In this document: positions 41,356 through 52,290 of the stretch, one piece after another
Layout: each line of letters begins with the position of its first letter
How positions within the stretch are numbered: the first letter of the stretch is position 1
Assembly (NCBI RefSeq): GCF_030323265.1
Contig: NZ_CP104992.1
Coordinates: 2,331,501 to 2,395,500, forward strand
Source of the DNA: Terrirhizobium terrae
GTDB lineage: Bacteria > Pseudomonadota > Alphaproteobacteria > Rhizobiales > Rhizobiaceae
Direction: 5' to 3'
Length of the DNA stretch: 64,000 bases
The notes under the pieces: generated by a model
Told to the model about the DNA's origin: nothing
Seen by the model: only the letters and a program-made list of their open reading frames with translations
Databases searched by the model: none
Program-made: the position numbers and the translations under genes

Positions 41356-44300
41356 ATGCTCAATCGCTCCATCCATTTCCGCGCTCAGAAAACAATTAAA
41401 GACTTGGTCAGCCTAATTGCAAAGCCGAACAGAAAGGCCTCGCGCGCTAGTTCTACTGTCTACAAAGCCATCGTGCGAAGCAGAGAATTCGATTCCGAAT
41501 TCTACAGGAATAACTATCCTGATGTAGCGTCCAGCAACCAAGACCCGATTGCACATTATATCGCGTATGGCGCATCGGAACTTCGAAATCCTAGTGCGAA
41601 TTTTGATACCGGCTTTTATCTCGACGCGCATCCGGACGTCGCAAAGTCCGGCATCAATCCGCTCTATCACTATATTGTTCATGGAAAGGCAGAATCACGT
41701 GCAGTCGCACCGGCTGGCTTTGGTTCACTAAAAGAAGCGGTCTATTTGACGACTCGTTCTATCTTTCATCCTATCCAGATATTGAGAAAGCTGGCGTTGA
41801 TCCGTTCGCCCACTACATGGCCTCTGGTTATGAGGAAGGGCGTAATCCAAATCGTTTCTTTTCCTCGAGCTGGTATGCGACTTTTAATAAGGACTTGGTC
41901 TCACCAGATACCAATCCACTGACGCACTATCATGAGATCGGATGGAAAGAGGGGCGAGACCCGCACCCCAATTTCAGTGTGTCTGAGTATCTTTCTGCCT
42001 ATCCTGATGTGGCGCAAGCGGAGATCGATCCGCTGCAGCACTACTTACTAGACGGCCAGTGGGAAGGGCGCCAAACCTTTGCTAGCTCCTCCGCTCCCGC
42101 AACATCCGAACTTTATCGCGCGTCATCGGAGATATTGGGGTCTGCCGTGAGCAGATTGCGCGAAGATGGCTTGAGCGCTTTAGACAAACGGATGGGCTTC
42201 CTCCCACTCAACGTCGTTGTCGACCCGGTGTGCAGACGCGATCCTGCGCTCCTAGTTCTGCTGCCAGGGCTTAATCGGAGATATGCCACGGGAGGACCCA
42301 ATACCGCCTATATTCTGGGTTGCCTCGTAGCTGCCGAAGGCATCCCTGTGAAGTTTGTGTCAGTAGATGCCGCGCCGGACCGTGACCTCGGGCCATTGAA
42401 AGAGCATCTTTTCAAACTCACAGGTCTCAATACCGATGACTTGGGTATAGAGTTCTTGGACGCCCATTCCCGCGATGTGCCTTTTGTTCTTAATCACGAT
42501 GATATTTTCTTGGCTACGGCCTGGTGGACGGCTCAGCCGGCAAAAGCTGCGACGGCGCTTCTGCGAACCAATCGCTTTGCATACTTGATCCAAGATTACG
42601 AGAGCATGTTTTACGGTCTATCTGTTCTTCATGCTTTTGCGGAAGAAACTTATAGTTATGATCATATTCCGATAATTAACACTAAACTGCTTCGAGATCA
42701 TCTTGTAGAGCAGAAAGTGGGGCAATTTTCGAACAGCGACTTCGCAAGTAAGGCGCTGTGCTTCGATCCAGCTGTCGACAGCGACCATTTTTACCCGTCT
42801 GCCGAATTGGTCAAATCCACACGGCGATTACTCTTTTACACAAGGCCGACCATGGCCGAGAGGAATTTGTTCTGGTTGGGCGTCGCTTCCCTCAAGGCCG
42901 CCGTCACAGCGGGGGCATTCGGTGACTCTGGCTGGGAGTTCATCGGCATGGGCGAGCATTTTGACCCCATACCGCTTGGTAGAGGCTTTGTCCTCAAGCC
43001 TGCCGAATGGATGGATTTCGCGGGTTACGCGAAAATGATGCGCGAGTCGGATTTGCTTCTTTCTCTGATGCTATCTCCGCATCCCAGCTATCCGCCTCTA
43101 GAGTTTGCTGCCTGTGGTGGCGTGGTTGTAACGACGACATACGGCAGTAAGACCGCCGAGCGACTTGCGGAAATTTCTCCTAATATTATCGCGGTACCGG
43201 CTACCTTGGATGCACTTGTCCCTGCAATTGTGAAAGGGATCATGCAGAAGGACGGCCAATTGGTTTCACCTGGGATCGTCCCTCTACCAAAGAACTGGGT
43301 AGATAGCCTTTCAGATGTGATTCCAGGCCTAATCCAAGAGCTCGAAAAGGAGGGGCTTGTTCGGAAAAGGAACGTTGGCACGATCCATGCCCGGCCTATC
43401 GAGCCCCGCATTGCTCGACCGTTAACTTATTCAGCTATTACAAGCTTATCCCTCGACCGAAAGCTCCGATATTCGATATCTGACGACGCTCCGACTGTCT
43501 CACCTATCATGTCACTGTCGGATGCTGCGGAATTGAGCAATACGCTCCCGTCTATCGTGAACCAGATTGCGCTGACGGAAAACTTGATAATTCTGGCACC
43601 CGAAAAAGTTCACAATGAACTGAAAGCCTATCTGGGCGAGTTCGCACAAAAGTATCGCGTAGAAATCTTGACCGATGATGTTTCGCTTCAGGATATTGCG
43701 ATCAGGGCAACCGGTGACTATTTGCTTTTCGTCAAGCCGAACGGCGCTGTCTCTTACGATGCCTTTGGTGTCATCCGTGCGTTCGCTGAACAAATGAACC
43801 ACCCGTCGATGATAGTTGCTGACGACTATGATCTGACGGTTGCTGCGGCTTCTATGGATCCGTTGATACAAACGGGCTGGGACCCAGTCCTGAGCGCTTT
43901 TGGCAGATGCGTGCCGGGGCTGGTGGCGGTCGGTCGAGAGTTGATCAACGCAACGCAGCACCATGCTTCCTCGAAATGGCCTGACATTTTATGGGACAAC
44001 CATAATCACGTTAACGCTGTTCATTTGCCGGAACAGTTATGGTTCAGAAGCCGGTACGTCGAGAGCGGACAACAGAAATTGGATATGGTTGGGATGACAA
44101 CCCGAGCCAGTTCCATTGTTCTCGACGAGGAAATTGACCGGGCATCCTTGTTGAACATTATCTCCGATGGTGATGTTGACGATCTGATAGCGATTAAGAC
44201 AAAGACAGCCGTGCTAGGGTCTTCTTCTGACATCTTGGTCGAAAAGATCATCGACGCATTTCCGGATACAGTAATGGTCGGTGTCGAGATATCTGGTGTT

Positions 44301-46262
44301 AAGGACGGCCTGGGCGGTGGGGTATCGTTCGGCTTCGGGGGAATGTATGGGAACCCGCATAGAGAGGATTCCACTCATATCTCCTTGCCTTACTCCGTTA
44401 ATGCGGTTTCGGCACGCTTGGCGTGGGTGACCCGAGGCCATTTGGTCGAGACGCTCAAAGAAATGCCGAGGCACTTTGGCATCGACGCTTTGGGGCTGTG
44501 GCTGGGATTGAAGGCTGGTGAAATTGGCGTCCGTGTCGTCAATTCGTCGCTTCTAGGCGCAGAAACTTCCCGTAAATCTGGGCTGACTAGTTCCGATCGA
44601 AATATTATCGCCGACTACCTGAAGAGAAGAGACGTCCCGGTTCGAGGCTATGCCGCCAACCTGAACATGAGCGGTAGGCACATTTTTGAAATCGCCCATA
44701 GCGGTAAAGTTGGTTTTGCTGATGTTCCCTATTCTGATTTCGAGATCTGTGCAGCCAGATGCAAACTGTGAGGGTGCCCCAAGCCTCGGCATTCTAACGA
44801 CGGTGTATATCCGTACAAACGCAGAACTCTTTCAAGAAACAGCGGACTGCGTAATCGAAGAGCTTGAAGCGTTAGATGAATGGGTCATTCTCGCTAACGG
44901 GCCTGTACCAAGTGACGTTGATGATATCCTTCATGCGCTAAACGAACACGACAAAATCCGCGTGCTTCGTTGCCCCGTGAATCTGGGAATACATGGTGGC
45001 ACGCGGGAATGCCTTGACGCGGCGAAGGCTGATTTCCTTATGGTTCTCGACGCCGACGATCTACTAAAACGAGGATCCGTCGCCACAATTCGCGAAGCTA
45101 TTTCTGCAGATAAAGACGCGCAGATTTTTTACACTGATGAGGATCTTCTTATAGGCGGTAAGTTCGTCCATCCTTTCTATCGGCCGGACTACGATCCTGC
45201 TCAAATCAGAGCTCACTCCTTCATCTGGCATGCTGTTATCTTCAACCGGAATACGGCGCTGGAATTAGGCACATTCACAAACGGAGATGCCGAGTACGCT
45301 CAAGACTGGGACAATATACTTCGGTTTGAACTGGCGGGGTATCATGCAGTTCACATCCCAGAAGTCGTCTACCATTGGAGGCAACACAGTCATTCACTTT
45401 CTAACAGCGGCGCTACGTTCGAGGGGAGCATCAAGTCCGTTCGAAACTCCCTAAATATGATCCGATTGGCGCAGACCGATCCAGACAATTTCGAGGTAGC
45501 TAAGTTTCCCGGGGATATGGGGTCGCCAGATTTCTTCATCCGTCGTTTGCCCAAAAATGTTCCAGATATCTTTGGGGTGCGTTTGGGAGAAGGAAGCATG
45601 ACCGGCATTGACTTCCTTACCGAGAGTGATGAACTGCTTGTATCGAGGGGCGCGTCAGGCGCTCGGGCACTCGCTGACCGACTGGCGAGCGTGACTCAAG
45701 ATATCGTTGCCATGATTGGACCAGGAGTCGATCTTGTCTCTGAGAACAACATTCTTCATGGTCTGCGCCATTTGGAAATGATCGATACTGCTGTCGCTGT
45801 ATGCGGTCCCGTTGCAAGAAAAAATGGTTCTATTGTTCGTGGAGCTGGTGTTTACACATCGCCTACTATGATCGCCGATCCATTCGTCGGACAATCGTTC
45901 CTTCATCGCGGCAGCGAAATGCTCTCAATGCTCAAGCCGGTATGCGTAGGTGCGCCCAACGTTGATCTTATTTTGGTAGATCGCCAGTTCCTGGTAGAGG
46001 CCTTGGACCGAGCGCCCGAGACGCTTCCACTCCGCAGCTTGGGTATATGGATGGGCCTATTGGCGGAGCAGAGGGGCTGCATACGGTATATGAACCCTTG
46101 TTTAGGGGATTCGTGACAAGCCCAGATGATTTGATCTCTGATGTAATGGATAGCAAAACATGTGCGCCTTCGGTGTTAGCGCAACGCGCAGACCTGCCTA
46201 GAAAAAGATCAGTGAAAGGGCATGCGGCAATGCTCACATCACGGAAAATCCATTCACGCTAA
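41356..46262 (+). CDS. Very large multi-module glycosyltransferase with five N-terminal repeats (three frameshifts)
   Basis: Joined across three breaks this is about 1635 aa. Residues about 45-240 hold five tandem repeats of about 38 aa with the pattern F-D-x-x-F/Y-Y-L-x-x-Y-P-D-V then P-x-x-HY-x-x-x-G-x-x-E-G-R. Next comes a WsaF-like GT4 module (LLVLLPGLNRRYATGGPN, YLIQDYESMFYG, PHPSYPPLEFAACGG), then a degenerate GT2-like segment. The C-terminal GT2 module contains the DADD motif (FLMVLDADDLLKRG). Breaks: one base missing at 41729-41742; one extra A at 44764-44766 (repair reads RCNCEGAPSLG); one missing near 46085. WsaF is a rhamnosyltransferase, and the rml operon is adjacent, so L-rhamnose transfer is plausible. 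Start may be 41341 or 41356. Alternatively it is two adjacent genes split near 44771. Confidence 0.75.
41488..42080 (+). repeat. Five protein-level repeats of about 38 residues in the large glycosyltransferase
   Basis: Units open with FDSEFYRNNYPDV, FDTGFYLDAHPDV, FDDSFYLSSYPDI, FSSSWYATFNKDL and FSVSEYLSAYPDV. Each continues with (D/N)P-x-x-HY and G-x-x-E-x-R. DNA identity between units is low, so they are old duplications. I have seen similar units in other rhizobial surface glycosyltransferases, but know no assigned function. Confidence 0.85.
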
Positions 46263-46332
46263 AGCTCCGTGCATATTATTTTTCCGATCACGGATCAGAT
46301 ATAATCGCCGACGTAATCGTATTTATGCGCAT

Positions 46333-46366
46333 TGTCTCTAACCCTCGGTACTGAGGGTTAGAGACA
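46333..46366. terminator. Perfect 14-bp inverted repeat between convergent genes
   Basis: TGTCTCTAACCCTC and GAGGGTTAGAGACA separated by GGTACT. It lies about 70 bp after the glycosyltransferase end and 140 bp from the convergent methyltransferase. No U-run on either strand; probably a bidirectional transcription stop. Confidence 0.6.
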
Positions 46367-46504
46367 GCGGTGTCCACAGCTAGCCTAGCGTCGGCACAAA
46401 CTGGTCGTGGACGAGGCATGAAATTGCGGTGATGAAGTCTATCGAGTGCCGTTCACGCTGATCTTGCGAGACAAAGAAAGTCTTGTTTTGGCCTCGCATA
46501 AGCG

Positions 46505-47395
46505 TCAATCAGCTTCGGTGGCGCAGATAAGCGCGCTTGACGCCTTCCCGAAGATTATGACGTCCTGTCCGTCATCGGGGTCAGGGTGAAAGCTGGACCA
46601 CTGTCCGAAAAGTCGATTGGTTAGCCTCATGCCGTTGGCTTCCAGCATTTCCAACCAAGCCTCTTTTGTGAATGCTACTGCAGCCAAGGGCCGATCTGGT
46701 TTGTTGATCCTGCAACCCTGCTCTATCTCATGATCAAATCGAAGATCGAAGATAGTGCGGTTCGTATTCCTTGATGACGTGAGGATGTCTTCATCGTAGA
46801 TGAAGGTCGACGCATAGACTAAACCATCATCATTTAGGACACGGCGGAACTCTCGGATATAGTGCTCGATGTCAGCCCTATAGAGATGAGTGAAAACCGA
46901 GTAGAGGAAAATGCGATCGATAGATCCGTCCGCCAGAGGAAGGACTATGTCGGTGGTCTTGGTCGCTCCGTCGGCGTTGTGGAGTTGGTCTTCGACATCA
47001 TAGTGAATAAAATGGAAGTTCTCGTTCTTGGCGCCGATGTTATCTTGGCACCAGGCTATGGACCTCCAGATGATATCGACACCGGTATAGGATCCGGTTG
47101 TAAGGTATTCGGAGAGAGGGATGGCATCACGCCCGATGCCGCAGCCGATCTCAAGAACAGCATGGTTGGGAGTTAAGCCGGCCCATTTTTTGAGGTTGCG
47201 CTGGTGATGATTGGATATCTCTTCGAAGGTTTCAGGTCCTCCGCCGGTCATCATCATCAGGTCGAGGGGAATATCATAGCCTTTGAAGCGGAAGTGTCCG
47301 GCGGGAACTACGCTTGCGTCCTGCACATTTTCCTCAATTGCACCAGATCCTTCTGCCCTGCTGAAAAATCTATCAACTAAAAAGTTCAAGACCAT
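46505..47395 (-). CDS. Class I SAM-dependent methyltransferase
   Basis: The 296-aa protein has motif I VLEIGCGIGRDAIPLSEYL near residue 75, TGVDI at motif II, and an IFLYSVFTHLYRADIEHYIREFRRVL segment typical of Methyltransf_25-like enzymes. In this gene neighbourhood it probably O-methylates a sugar of the surface polysaccharide, perhaps as a capping step; this is inference. It is separated from the ABC-export operon by a 614-bp gap, so it is likely its own unit. Confidence 0.82.
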   Translation of the reverse strand: MVLNFLVDRFFSRAEGSGAIEENVQDASVVPAGHFRFKGYDIPLDLMMMTGGGPETFEEISNHHQRNLKKWAGLTPNHAVLEIGCGIGRDAIPLSEYLTTGSYTGVDIIWRSIAWCQDNIGAKNENFHFIHYDVEDQLHNADGATKTTDIVLPLADGSIDRIFLYSVFTHLYRADIEHYIREFRRVLNDDGLVYASTFIYDEDILTSSRNTNRTIFDLRFDHEIEQGCRINKPDRPLAAVAFTKEAWLEMLEANGMRLTNRLFGQWSSFHPDPDDGQDVIIFGKASSALICATEAD

Positions 47396-48009
47396 AGATT
47401 ATCCCCTCCAGAAAATCTAGCGAAGTCGCCAGTATATTAGAGATCAATATAAAAAGATATTAGAGAGAGGGTCGGAAGAAATTGGAGTTTCACGATTATC
47501 CTCTCTGAAAACATAGATGGAAATCACTTTTAGGTCAGAGCGCTCGTGCGGTGTTCCCGGGGGGCGGTTCAACCATGCTATCGTTGACTGGCGGCGTGTT
47601 TGTGGGTCTCGGTGTCTGGGCCGAGAAAAGCCGGCAATACTAACTAAAAGTTATTTGTCGTCGAAGCAGGCCAAGGCTGGTGTGGTCACTGCAGCCGTGG
47701 CGAGTGGCTGGCCGCAACAATCTTATTTGTCGCACTGCCACATCGGCAGGTCCGCAACTGGCCTACGTGTATTTGCTCACCTAGCATAGATCTCGCGATT
47801 GGGGGAGCTTGTATCTACTCGCACCCTGTGACCTGATTGATGTAGCGATATACTGCTTGAAAACAGCTTGGATGCGGACACGGTCGCGCGCACGTTGCAT
47901 CACATTTCAACGTGCGCGCGACGAACGCCTCTGTGTCCCAACTCTCAACAGAGGATCTGACGCGGATAAACATAATCCGAACCTATCCGACTTTTGACGA
48001 CTGGAGTTT
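47396..48009. other. 614-bp intergenic region with a strong hairpin
   Basis: No supported gene. Short plus-strand frames at 47517-47789 and 47809-47997 are Cys/Arg-rich and lack ribosome sites. TTATTTGTCG occurs twice (47651-47660 and 47723-47732). A perfect 15-bp inverted repeat lies at 47883-47922. Confidence 0.5.
47883..47922. terminator. Perfect 15-bp GC-rich inverted repeat after the export operon
   Basis: GTCGCGCGCACGTTG and CAACGTGCGCGCGAC with a 10-nt loop CATCACATTT. It starts about 90 bp downstream of the stop of the ABC-2 permease gene (minus strand), so it may end the export operon. No U-run is present, so a factor-binding or mRNA 3'-end role is also possible. Confidence 0.55.
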
Positions 48010-48825
48010 CTATCCCTCCAACAACTTCATGCGCAACAGGCGTTCAAGTGTTAAGCCGATGAATAAAGACGTTAACCCGAAACCGATGAGATAAGTCTTG
48101 CTGACAAGTTTATCGCTGTAGGTTTCAAAATAGGCTGTCCTCATCCACTCGACACCCTGCATTACCGGGTTCCACGAGAGTGGAATAGCAATCTCGTCGG
48201 GAAGGGCAGGTGCTACAAAAAGGGTACCTGATCCAATATAGACGACAATCAGGAATAGCGCATATACCGTCATCATAAAATTGGCGGCCATTACTAGAAC
48301 GCCGATAATCGTCCCAACTCCGATTGCGAGTAGTAATGTAGCCAAATAAGCATACACAGCCTGCTCCCAGTCGTAGGGGAACGGATTGTCTCCCATAAGT
48401 AACAATATGACTGTGATGAGCGATAACGTTAACGCCGCACCGATCACCTCAAGAAATGCGCGCGCCGCCATGATGTCGAGCATTCTGACGACTGGGAACG
48501 CCAACATCGGCTTGTTGAGAATGAGTGATAACGACATAAAGCGGGAAACATACATGAACAGCATTGTCGGAATTAATCCGGTAACGAAGAACACGTGGAG
48601 GCTTTCACCAAAAGGTGCCTGCCGGCCTGTGAACGAGTAAATCGTTAACAGAATCATCATGTGCCCAAGTGGCCAGAGTGGTACGAGCAAGAAGCCTAAG
48701 CCGTGGTCGAAAAAACGCGTTCGCACATCTCTGAGTATGACCGCATTCATGACATTTAATTTCTGCTGAAGCGCGAAACGGAAAGAGCTTGTTGGCAGCC
48801 TAGCTTGAGGGTGATTTACTTGCAT
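48010..48825 (-). CDS. ABC-2 polysaccharide export permease (KpsM/Wzm type)
   Basis: The 271-aa protein has six predicted membrane segments and the ABC-2 pattern RDVRTRFFDHGLGFLLVPLWPLGHMMILLTIYS followed by ALPDEIAIPLSWNPVMQGVEWMRTAYF near the C-terminus, as in KpsM/RkpT/Wzm. It would form the channel with the KpsT-like ATPase encoded 5 kb upstream. Two glycosyltransferase genes sit between them, an unusual separation of a transporter pair. It is last in the minus-strand operon. Confidence 0.9.
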   Translation of the reverse strand: MQVNHPQARLPTSSFRFALQQKLNVMNAVILRDVRTRFFDHGLGFLLVPLWPLGHMMILLTIYSFTGRQAPFGESLHVFFVTGLIPTMLFMYVSRFMSLSLILNKPMLAFPVVRMLDIMAARAFLEVIGAALTLSLITVILLLMGDNPFPYDWEQAVYAYLATLLLAIGVGTIIGVLVMAANFMMTVYALFLIVVYIGSGTLFVAPALPDEIAIPLSWNPVMQGVEWMRTAYFETYSDKLVSKTYLIGFGLTSLFIGLTLERLLRMKLLEG

Positions 48826-48984
48826 GGTCGCGACCTAACTGAATTCTCGTTCTTAACGCCCTGTCGGTCTCACCGACCACATATCTAGGTTCGAAATAAG
48901 TGCCCGGCCGGGAGTGGTCGTAACTTTATCCTACTAGGGAGCTTCGGGCGCCTACCAATTTTCCCGGCCTGACATCGGTCACCG
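48826..48984. other. Short gap between the permease and the tandem glycosyltransferase
   Basis: 159 bp without a gene; a separate promoter for the permease could lie here, but none is clear. Confidence 0.4.
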
Positions 48985-51171
48985 TCAAAGATCGTAGTCC
49001 CAAGGCCTGGCGGAATGCAATTTTTCTGGAATGGCGAGGCGCGGAGTAGATCTGTCCTTGGTAAAATTTGGATTGCTGGCCGGATCGTCGAAGGTCAGTG
49101 TGCCATGTAGATCGCGAAGATACTGCTTTTCCTTTTCAAATCGTATCTTCTTTTCTTTGCCTACCTCTGCGCCTCGTGACAATGACTCATGATGGCAAAG
49201 GCAAGCGAAGGGCGTCCATATGATCCGGAACCCGAGCTTGTGCCCACGTAGACAATAGTCGACGTCATTGTAGGCTACCGCGAAGTGCTCTTCATCCCAA
49301 GGGCCTAGCTCAGACCAGCAGTCTCCAGAAATTAGCATGACCGCGCCGGTTACACAGCTCATTGAGCTTCGAACATGTAAACGGTTCATAGGGCCGCCAT
49401 AGTCACCGGATTGATTGAGATACCAGTGACCCGCGAGTCCTCCGAAGCCCACCACGACACCTGCATGCTGTATTGTGTCGTCTGGAAAAAGCAGTTTCGC
49501 CCCGACAATGCCCGCCTTTTCGAACTTAAGACATGACACCATTTCCTTTAGCCAACTCGGCTCAAGAACTTCAATATCGTTATTCAAGATCAAAAAGTGT
49601 TCGCCGCTGGCAAGGCGCTGTCCGCGATTGACCGATCGAGCGAAATTAAAGGTTTCAAGAACGATCTCAGCCTTAAAGTTATGATACCGCTCTCGATATA
49701 CGTCATATAGCGCGAGCACGGCTGGATCGGTCGTGCCGTTATCGACTACAATAACCTCGAAATCTGGATAGTCCGTCTTATCAAACAAGTCTTCCAGTAT
49801 CCGCGTGATTAAGGCGGGGCTATCTTTGCTCGGTATAATGATTGATACTTTAGGAAAAGTTGAATCTCTCAAAAGAGGTCGGTGGAGAGTTGGTGTCAAC
49901 GCTGCACCTACCTCCGTTGGCAGGCCAGATCGTCCTAGTCTGTCGGCAATCGCTGCTCGAGCGTTTTTAGTTGCCCGTTCCAGGAACTTCCGAGAATAAG
50001 TAGTACCCGTACGCCGCCACCAGTAGGCAGGATAGGGCAAGTGCAGAACGTCTTCGGATCCTACGCCGTCAAGATACCGTAGTAGTAGTTCGTAGTCCTG
50101 AGATCCATCGTACCCCTCCCGAAGATAACCTATCTCTTTCAAGCGGTCATGACGGTACAAGGACAGATGATTAATATAGTTGACGCCGGTTAGGAGCACG
50201 GGATCGTAAGCAGGCTTAAGCATCGCGCCGCTTAGTTTGAGCCCATCATCGACCACAAGCTCGTCAGTATAGATAAATGTGGCATTGGGATTGTCGGCCA
50301 ATGCGCGCCTGATAACCTTAAGTGCGTGAGGTCCCAGCAAATCATCGTGGTCGACGAAAGTGACCCACTGTCCCTTAGCCATTGCCAGGCCGTTGTTCGT
50401 AGCCACGGCAATGCCGCCGTTATGTTCGTTCCGGACAACCGTTATGTTTTCACGCCTGGCAGCTGCCGACAACGACCGGTGTGTCTCCTCGGATGTCGAT
50501 GCATCGTCACTCAGGATTAATTCCCAGCCGCACTCGTCCTGGCTTTCGAAGGAAGCGATTAGGTCGTCTAAGTATCGCGCAGGTGCGTTGTAAACGGGAA
50601 CGACTACGCTAAGCCAAGGTGATGCTTCTGATTTGCCGATGGGTTGCAGACGGGCTGCGAGATTATACGTTGAACGGGCGAAATCGTCGATAAGCGGCCG
50701 TTTATTGATCGAAAACGCCGGCAATCTGAATCGAAATGGTGGGACGTGTATCACTTCTGGCTGACTAGCTGTGCTGATGTCCGGAATGTTCCCTACGTAG
50801 GCTTCAGCCTCGGAAAGCGAGCGAAATGCTTTCGCAGTAAACTGGAAAATCGCGTCACTATGACATGGATCTATGCGAACTCTTCGGCCATTGCCGACAC
50901 TGCTCAACTTAAGCGTTATGACAAAGCGTTCGCCTGGCGTGAACGTGACTGCATCCTTTTCGCGGAAGCCATGGCCTTTATCGAAGTAGATCTTGGGATG
51001 AACCATCTGACCGCCGGCCGCGTAGATCTCCACCACAACGTAAGGGCGGCGGATGAAACCGTAGCGCAGGACAAAAGCTGGATCATCTCCAGTGGATGCC
51101 CAAGTTTGCCTCTGCACCTCCGCTCCATCCAATAGCTTGAGGTCGTTGTTCGGAATAACCCTCAAAAGCAC
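48985..51171 (-). CDS. Tandem GT2 glycosyltransferase
   Basis: The 728-aa protein has an N-terminal region of about 200 residues (beta-rich, with FTPGERFVITLKLSS). Two GT2 modules follow. The first, near residues 195-420, has SVVVPVYNAPARYLDDLI and TFVDHDDLLG; the second, near 445-690, has VSIIIPSKDSPALI, ILNNDIEV and the base-type residues DVDYCLRGHKLGFR. Such two-module enzymes add sugars in sequence to the same polysaccharide chain. The start is GTG 51171, one base after the stop of the preceding gene. It is third from last in the export operon. Confidence 0.9.
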   Translation of the reverse strand: MLLRVIPNNDLKLLDGAEVQRQTWASTGDDPAFVLRYGFIRRPYVVVEIYAAGGQMVHPKIYFDKGHGFREKDAVTFTPGERFVITLKLSSVGNGRRVRIDPCHSDAIFQFTAKAFRSLSEAEAYVGNIPDISTASQPEVIHVPPFRFRLPAFSINKRPLIDDFARSTYNLAARLQPIGKSEASPWLSVVVPVYNAPARYLDDLIASFESQDECGWELILSDDASTSEETHRSLSAAARRENITVVRNEHNGGIAVATNNGLAMAKGQWVTFVDHDDLLGPHALKVIRRALADNPNATFIYTDELVVDDGLKLSGAMLKPAYDPVLLTGVNYINHLSLYRHDRLKEIGYLREGYDGSQDYELLLRYLDGVGSEDVLHLPYPAYWWRRTGTTYSRKFLERATKNARAAIADRLGRSGLPTEVGAALTPTLHRPLLRDSTFPKVSIIIPSKDSPALITRILEDLFDKTDYPDFEVIVVDNGTTDPAVLALYDVYRERYHNFKAEIVLETFNFARSVNRGQRLASGEHFLILNNDIEVLEPSWLKEMVSCLKFEKAGIVGAKLLFPDDTIQHAGVVVGFGGLAGHWYLNQSGDYGGPMNRLHVRSSMSCVTGAVMLISGDCWSELGPWDEEHFAVAYNDVDYCLRGHKLGFRIIWTPFACLCHHESLSRGAEVGKEKKIRFEKEKQYLRDLHGTLTFDDPASNPNFTKDRSTPRLAIPEKLHSARPWDYDL

Positions 51172-51172
51172 C

Positions 51173-52285
51173 CTACTGACCCTTCAACTGATTTTTTTTT
51201 CTTGATTCAAAAAACTCTAAAGGAAAGTGGGGCGTTGCCATCTGTCTCATCTTTTCCAAAGACCCTAAGGTTGCGTTTCGCGCTGTAGTCCGGCGGTTCT
51301 GGTCTTTAACCAAGATGTCGATCGCGGACAGCCAAGCGTCTGGCGTATTTTCCACGTGTAGCTCTCCGTCTGTAGCGCATCGATCAAAAGTTTCCGACTT
51401 CGAAAATATTGCCGCGGCTTTCATGCGAGCTACGTCGATGCGCTTGGTGTCTGAGCGGCAATTGTTTGTTCTGCTGTCCAGAAGCGGAACGAGAGCTATG
51501 TCGGCTGGCTCTGTAGCGGTAAAGGATACGTAGTCAGGCCACGATAGGCCGCTTCGAAGTTTGAAGCGATCCTTTGGTAAGTCGAGCTTCTGCCACTCTT
51601 CTGCCAATTTCCCATCGGCGATCACTTCAAAATGGAGGGAGGTATGCTGTTCCATTGCGCGCATCACTATCGGCCGCAGGAAATCATGCTCCCGATGATG
51701 AATGCCGGTGGCATGGTAGACTAGTTTCAATGGTTTCTGGCTGTTCTCTTTGTTATGGGTAAGCGATGGCTGAAACATCTCGGGAAACGGCGCCACCACA
51801 AGCGGGACATGTCCAGGGCGTTCGAATCTCCGAGAAAGCTCTGACGTTGAGACCCATACGGCATCTAGCATCTTGTTAAGGCGCAAAAGAGGTCTGATGC
51901 CGACGCGGATGAGCCGCAGCTTATAGCGCAAAGTTCCGTCACATCCACTAACGATGGATGCAAGGTCGTCATCCACGAAAAGCACCACGCCCGCGAGCAG
52001 GGGGCGGCTTTGCTCTATCCACCGCAACTGTTGGGACGTGACATAGCGGCATATTACAACGAACATGCCGGTTGGATCCAGGCCCTCTAAGTCATCCTTA
52101 ATATCACGGATTTGGAAAGGGTAGGGGCCGATCCTTAGCCGTTCCTCCATATAGTAACTGTAGGTCGGATTAGGGTGTTTGGATATCACTAATATGCTGG
52201 TTACGGCTGGAGCCGCGTTCTTACCATCGAACCTCGATTTTGGTTTGGGTATGAGGCTATAGAAGATATCTCGGGAGGGGCGCAT
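51173..52285 (-). CDS. Glycosyltransferase-like protein (GT4/GT-B type)
   Basis: The 370-aa protein lacks membrane segments. VVLFVDDDLASIV near residue 115, AVWVSTSELSRRFERPGHVPLVVAPFPEMFQ near 170, KLVYHATGIHHREHDFLRPIV near 210 and ADIALVPLLDSRTNNCRSDTKRIDVA near 290 match the GT-B fold of glycosyl transferases that use a C-terminal nucleotide-sugar site. I cannot name its donor. ATG 52285 lies 5 bp after the stop of the KpsE-like gene; the frame extends to 52369 but would overlap that gene by 79 bp. Confidence 0.75.
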   Translation of the reverse strand: MRPSRDIFYSLIPKPKSRFDGKNAAPAVTSILVISKHPNPTYSYYMEERLRIGPYPFQIRDIKDDLEGLDPTGMFVVICRYVTSQQLRWIEQSRPLLAGVVLFVDDDLASIVSGCDGTLRYKLRLIRVGIRPLLRLNKMLDAVWVSTSELSRRFERPGHVPLVVAPFPEMFQPSLTHNKENSQKPLKLVYHATGIHHREHDFLRPIVMRAMEQHTSLHFEVIADGKLAEEWQKLDLPKDRFKLRSGLSWPDYVSFTATEPADIALVPLLDSRTNNCRSDTKRIDVARMKAAAIFSKSETFDRCATDGELHVENTPDAWLSAIDILVKDQNRRTTARNATLGSLEKMRQMATPHFPLEFFESRKKNQLKGQ

Positions 52286-52290
52286 TATCG

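Noticed and set aside
47517..47997. Short plus-strand frames
   Set aside because: Cys/Arg-rich, no RBS, and interrupted by strong hairpins; possible decayed sequence but not supportable as genes.
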